Assembly: GCA_015661465.1 (NCBI GenBank)
Contig: DQVZ01000285.1
Location: 1-6,176 of the forward strand
DNA length: 6,176 nt
Reading direction: 5' to 3'
From: Aquifex aeolicus
GTDB lineage: Bacteria; Aquificota; Aquificia; Aquificales; Aquificaceae
Positions within the stretch are counted from its first letter, which is position 1; each line of letters begins with the position of its first letter. Made by a program: the position numbers and the translations under genes. The notes under the pieces are model-generated. The model searched no databases, had not been told where the DNA came from, and saw nothing but the letters and a program-made list of their open reading frames with translations. Below, piece by piece: positions 4,658-6,176 of this stretch.

Positions 4658-6172
4658 TTATTTGGAAACTCGATAATTTACCATCATTCCTGCATCATGA
4701 TGCTCAAGTATATGGCAGTGCATTAAGTATACCTGTTCTTCTCCAAAACTATGGGACATATCTACAGCTATTTTTACCGTTTCATGGGGACCAACCACTA
4801 CAGTATCTTTCCATCCCATATCTGTGGGTCTTAAATTTCCCGAAGAGCGTTCTATTATCTGGAATTGAAAGCCGTGAAGATGCATAGGGTGATACATTCC
4901 TGTATCATTTCTAAATTCGATAACAATTATATCTCCGTTATTGTAATTAAATCCGTAATCTGCTAAAGCGTCCGTATCGTCCCAAACCTTTCCGTCTATG
5001 TTAAAGCCGTTCATATTCATTCCCAAGGTAATGACTTCTGTCTTGGCGTCTGTAGTATCTATCTTCTGAACGGTGGATAGCTCTTGGGGAATTTGTTTAT
5101 CGTAAGGAGAATCTTCTTTTACCCTTATCTCTAATACTTCAAGTTCACCATCTACATTTTCCATACTACCCATTCCGGACATATTAATAAGACCGGTTTT
5201 GAGACTGTAGAGTTTTAGAACATCTCCCACATTTACATCCCTAAAGTCAACTAAGATATCTATTCTCTCTCCGGGAGCAACTAAAATCTCTGTGGTCTCT
5301 ACAGGGTTTTTCAGAAGACCTCCTTCAACTCCTATTACCCAGAATCTGAGTCTTTGATTTCCTTTCAGCAGAACCAGTCTATAAGGTCTTGCATTAGAAC
5401 CGTTAAGTATACGAAATCTATAAATCCTTCTATCTACATCGAAAAATGGTTTGTAGGTCATATTTACCAAAACCGTATCTCCCCAAAAACCCATAATACC
5501 GTTCATACCGATAGGGTCATATCTCAATGAACCATCAGAGTTAAAGTTTTTATCCTGGATTATTAAGGGTATGTCCGTGATACCGAGTTCTAAATCCAAG
5601 GCATTTCTAAGGTTAATTTCATCATCATCCTCTATTATTATCATTCCTGCAAGACCATGGTAGACTTGATAACCTGTTCTCCCGTGAGGGTGCGGGTGGT
5701 AGAGGTAAGTACCTGAACGGTCAATTATCTTTATGTCGGGGTATTTGTAGATTTCTCCATTTCCTATTTGATAAGCGGGATGTCCATCCGACTTCCAGTG
5801 TGCTCTGAAACCGTGCCAGTGAATTATACTTTCTTCTCCAGTTTTGTTAAGAAAATCTACACTGAATAAATCTCCTTTCTCTAGAACCAGTATAGGGTTA
5901 ATATATCCGTTTACTTTGTAAGTCAGTAAATTACGTGTAATTTTTCCCGGGATGATTTCCATTTCGTCAGGAGATGCCTCTATGGTTATTCTCCCTTGAG
6001 GTTTTAAATACCCAAGGAAGCCTTTATCCTGAGGAAGGTTTAAAGGATTTTTGCTCTCCGGAAATGGAACAGAACCTCCTCCACCTCCTCCGCAAGATGC
6101 AAAAAAAGCCCCGAAGGAGCTAACCACTAAAGGAGAAAGAAGGGAAAGTTTAATAAAGTCTCTTCTCTTCAT
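4658..6172 (-). CDS. Tat-exported multicopper oxidase, probable cuprous oxidase
   Basis: 504 residues, complete; its Shine-Dalgarno sequence and promoter lie beyond the window. The N-terminus has a twin-arginine signal (KRRDFIK, 2-8), a hydrophobic stretch and FASC (C27) followed by six glycines, so the mature protein may be a lipid-anchored lipoprotein on a Gly linker. All four copper-binding blocks of a three-domain multicopper oxidase are present: HWHG (H118, H120), HPHPHG (H159, H161), HPMHLHG (H428, H431, H433) and HCHILEHHDAGMM (H485, C486, H487, H491, with M496 as probable axial type 1 ligand). Such enzymes reduce O2 to water while oxidising Cu(I) or other metals or phenols. A short Met patch MSGMGSM (331-337) recalls, in reduced form, the Met-rich loops of CueO and Aquifex aeolicus McoA. 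The DUF411 and NosL-like genes downstream support a copper-tolerance role. FtsP/SufI, which lacks copper ligands, is excluded. Confidence 0.92.
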   Translation of the reverse strand: MKRRDFIKLSLLSPLVVSSFGAFFASCGGGGGGSVPFPESKNPLNLPQDKGFLGYLKPQGRITIEASPDEMEIIPGKITRNLLTYKVNGYINPILVLEKGDLFSVDFLNKTGEESIIHWHGFRAHWKSDGHPAYQIGNGEIYKYPDIKIIDRSGTYLYHPHPHGRTGYQVYHGLAGMIIIEDDDEINLRNALDLELGITDIPLIIQDKNFNSDGSLRYDPIGMNGIMGFWGDTVLVNMTYKPFFDVDRRIYRFRILNGSNARPYRLVLLKGNQRLRFWVIGVEGGLLKNPVETTEILVAPGERIDILVDFRDVNVGDVLKLYSLKTGLINMSGMGSMENVDGELEVLEIRVKEDSPYDKQIPQELSTVQKIDTTDAKTEVITLGMNMNGFNIDGKVWDDTDALADYGFNYNNGDIIVIEFRNDTGMYHPMHLHGFQFQIIERSSGNLRPTDMGWKDTVVVGPHETVKIAVDMSHSFGEEQVYLMHCHILEHHDAGMMVNYRVSK

Positions 6173-6176
6173 AACA

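Noticed and set aside
4658..6172. Annotation of the oxidase as cell-division protein SufI/FtsP
   Set aside because: SufI lacks the copper ligands, whereas all four His-containing copper blocks, including the HCH Cys, are intact here.

Overview
The window looks like a chromosomal stretch of a thermophilic member of the Aquificota, close to Aquifex. This is an inference from the AT-leaning bases, the Lys/Glu/Ile-rich proteins, the very tight or overlapping gene spacing, the isolated fliQ-fliR pair and the Aquifex-like multicopper oxidase. No rRNA or other marker gene is present to fix the species.

Layout. (1) Positions 1-576 (+) hold the 3' part of a type I restriction specificity-subunit-like gene, cut by the window edge. 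(2) Positions 577-1074 hold no intact gene. They contain a nested 30-bp palindrome at 610-639, a short direct repeat, and a decayed transposase-like remnant on the minus strand. (3) Positions 1835-1075 (-) are a two-gene operon: a small Cys-rich, probably zinc-binding protein of unknown function, then a DUF458/YkuK-type RNase H-fold protein. Their stop and start codons share one base. (4) Positions 1836-1956 are a divergent intergenic region. A 12-nt element (TTTYTCACTCAG) appears once on each strand, almost equidistant from the two start codons. Neither gene has a Shine-Dalgarno sequence, which suggests mirrored, possibly leaderless promoters. (5) Positions 1957-2990 (+) carry fliQ and fliR, two membrane parts of the flagellar export gate, overlapping by 13 nt. 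(6) Positions 6172-2977 (-) carry four closely spaced genes in transcription order: a Tat-exported multicopper oxidase, a DUF411 protein, a NosL-like protein with a His-rich tail, and thiD.

How the genes work together. The oxidase, DUF411 and NosL-like genes form a coherent copper-handling cassette in the cell envelope: a probable cuprous oxidase plus two small exported Cys/His/Met metal-binding proteins. Two of its members have strong Shine-Dalgarno sequences. thiD (thiamine pyrimidine kinase) is the last gene and has no obvious link to copper; it may simply share the transcript. fliR and thiD converge and overlap by 14 nt at their 3' ends, with no terminator between them.

I see no complete novel defence or mobile system. 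The points most worth checking are the mirrored divergent promoter region, the DUF411 protein without its usual Met motif next to a His-tailed NosL-like protein, and the nested palindrome beside the restriction gene.
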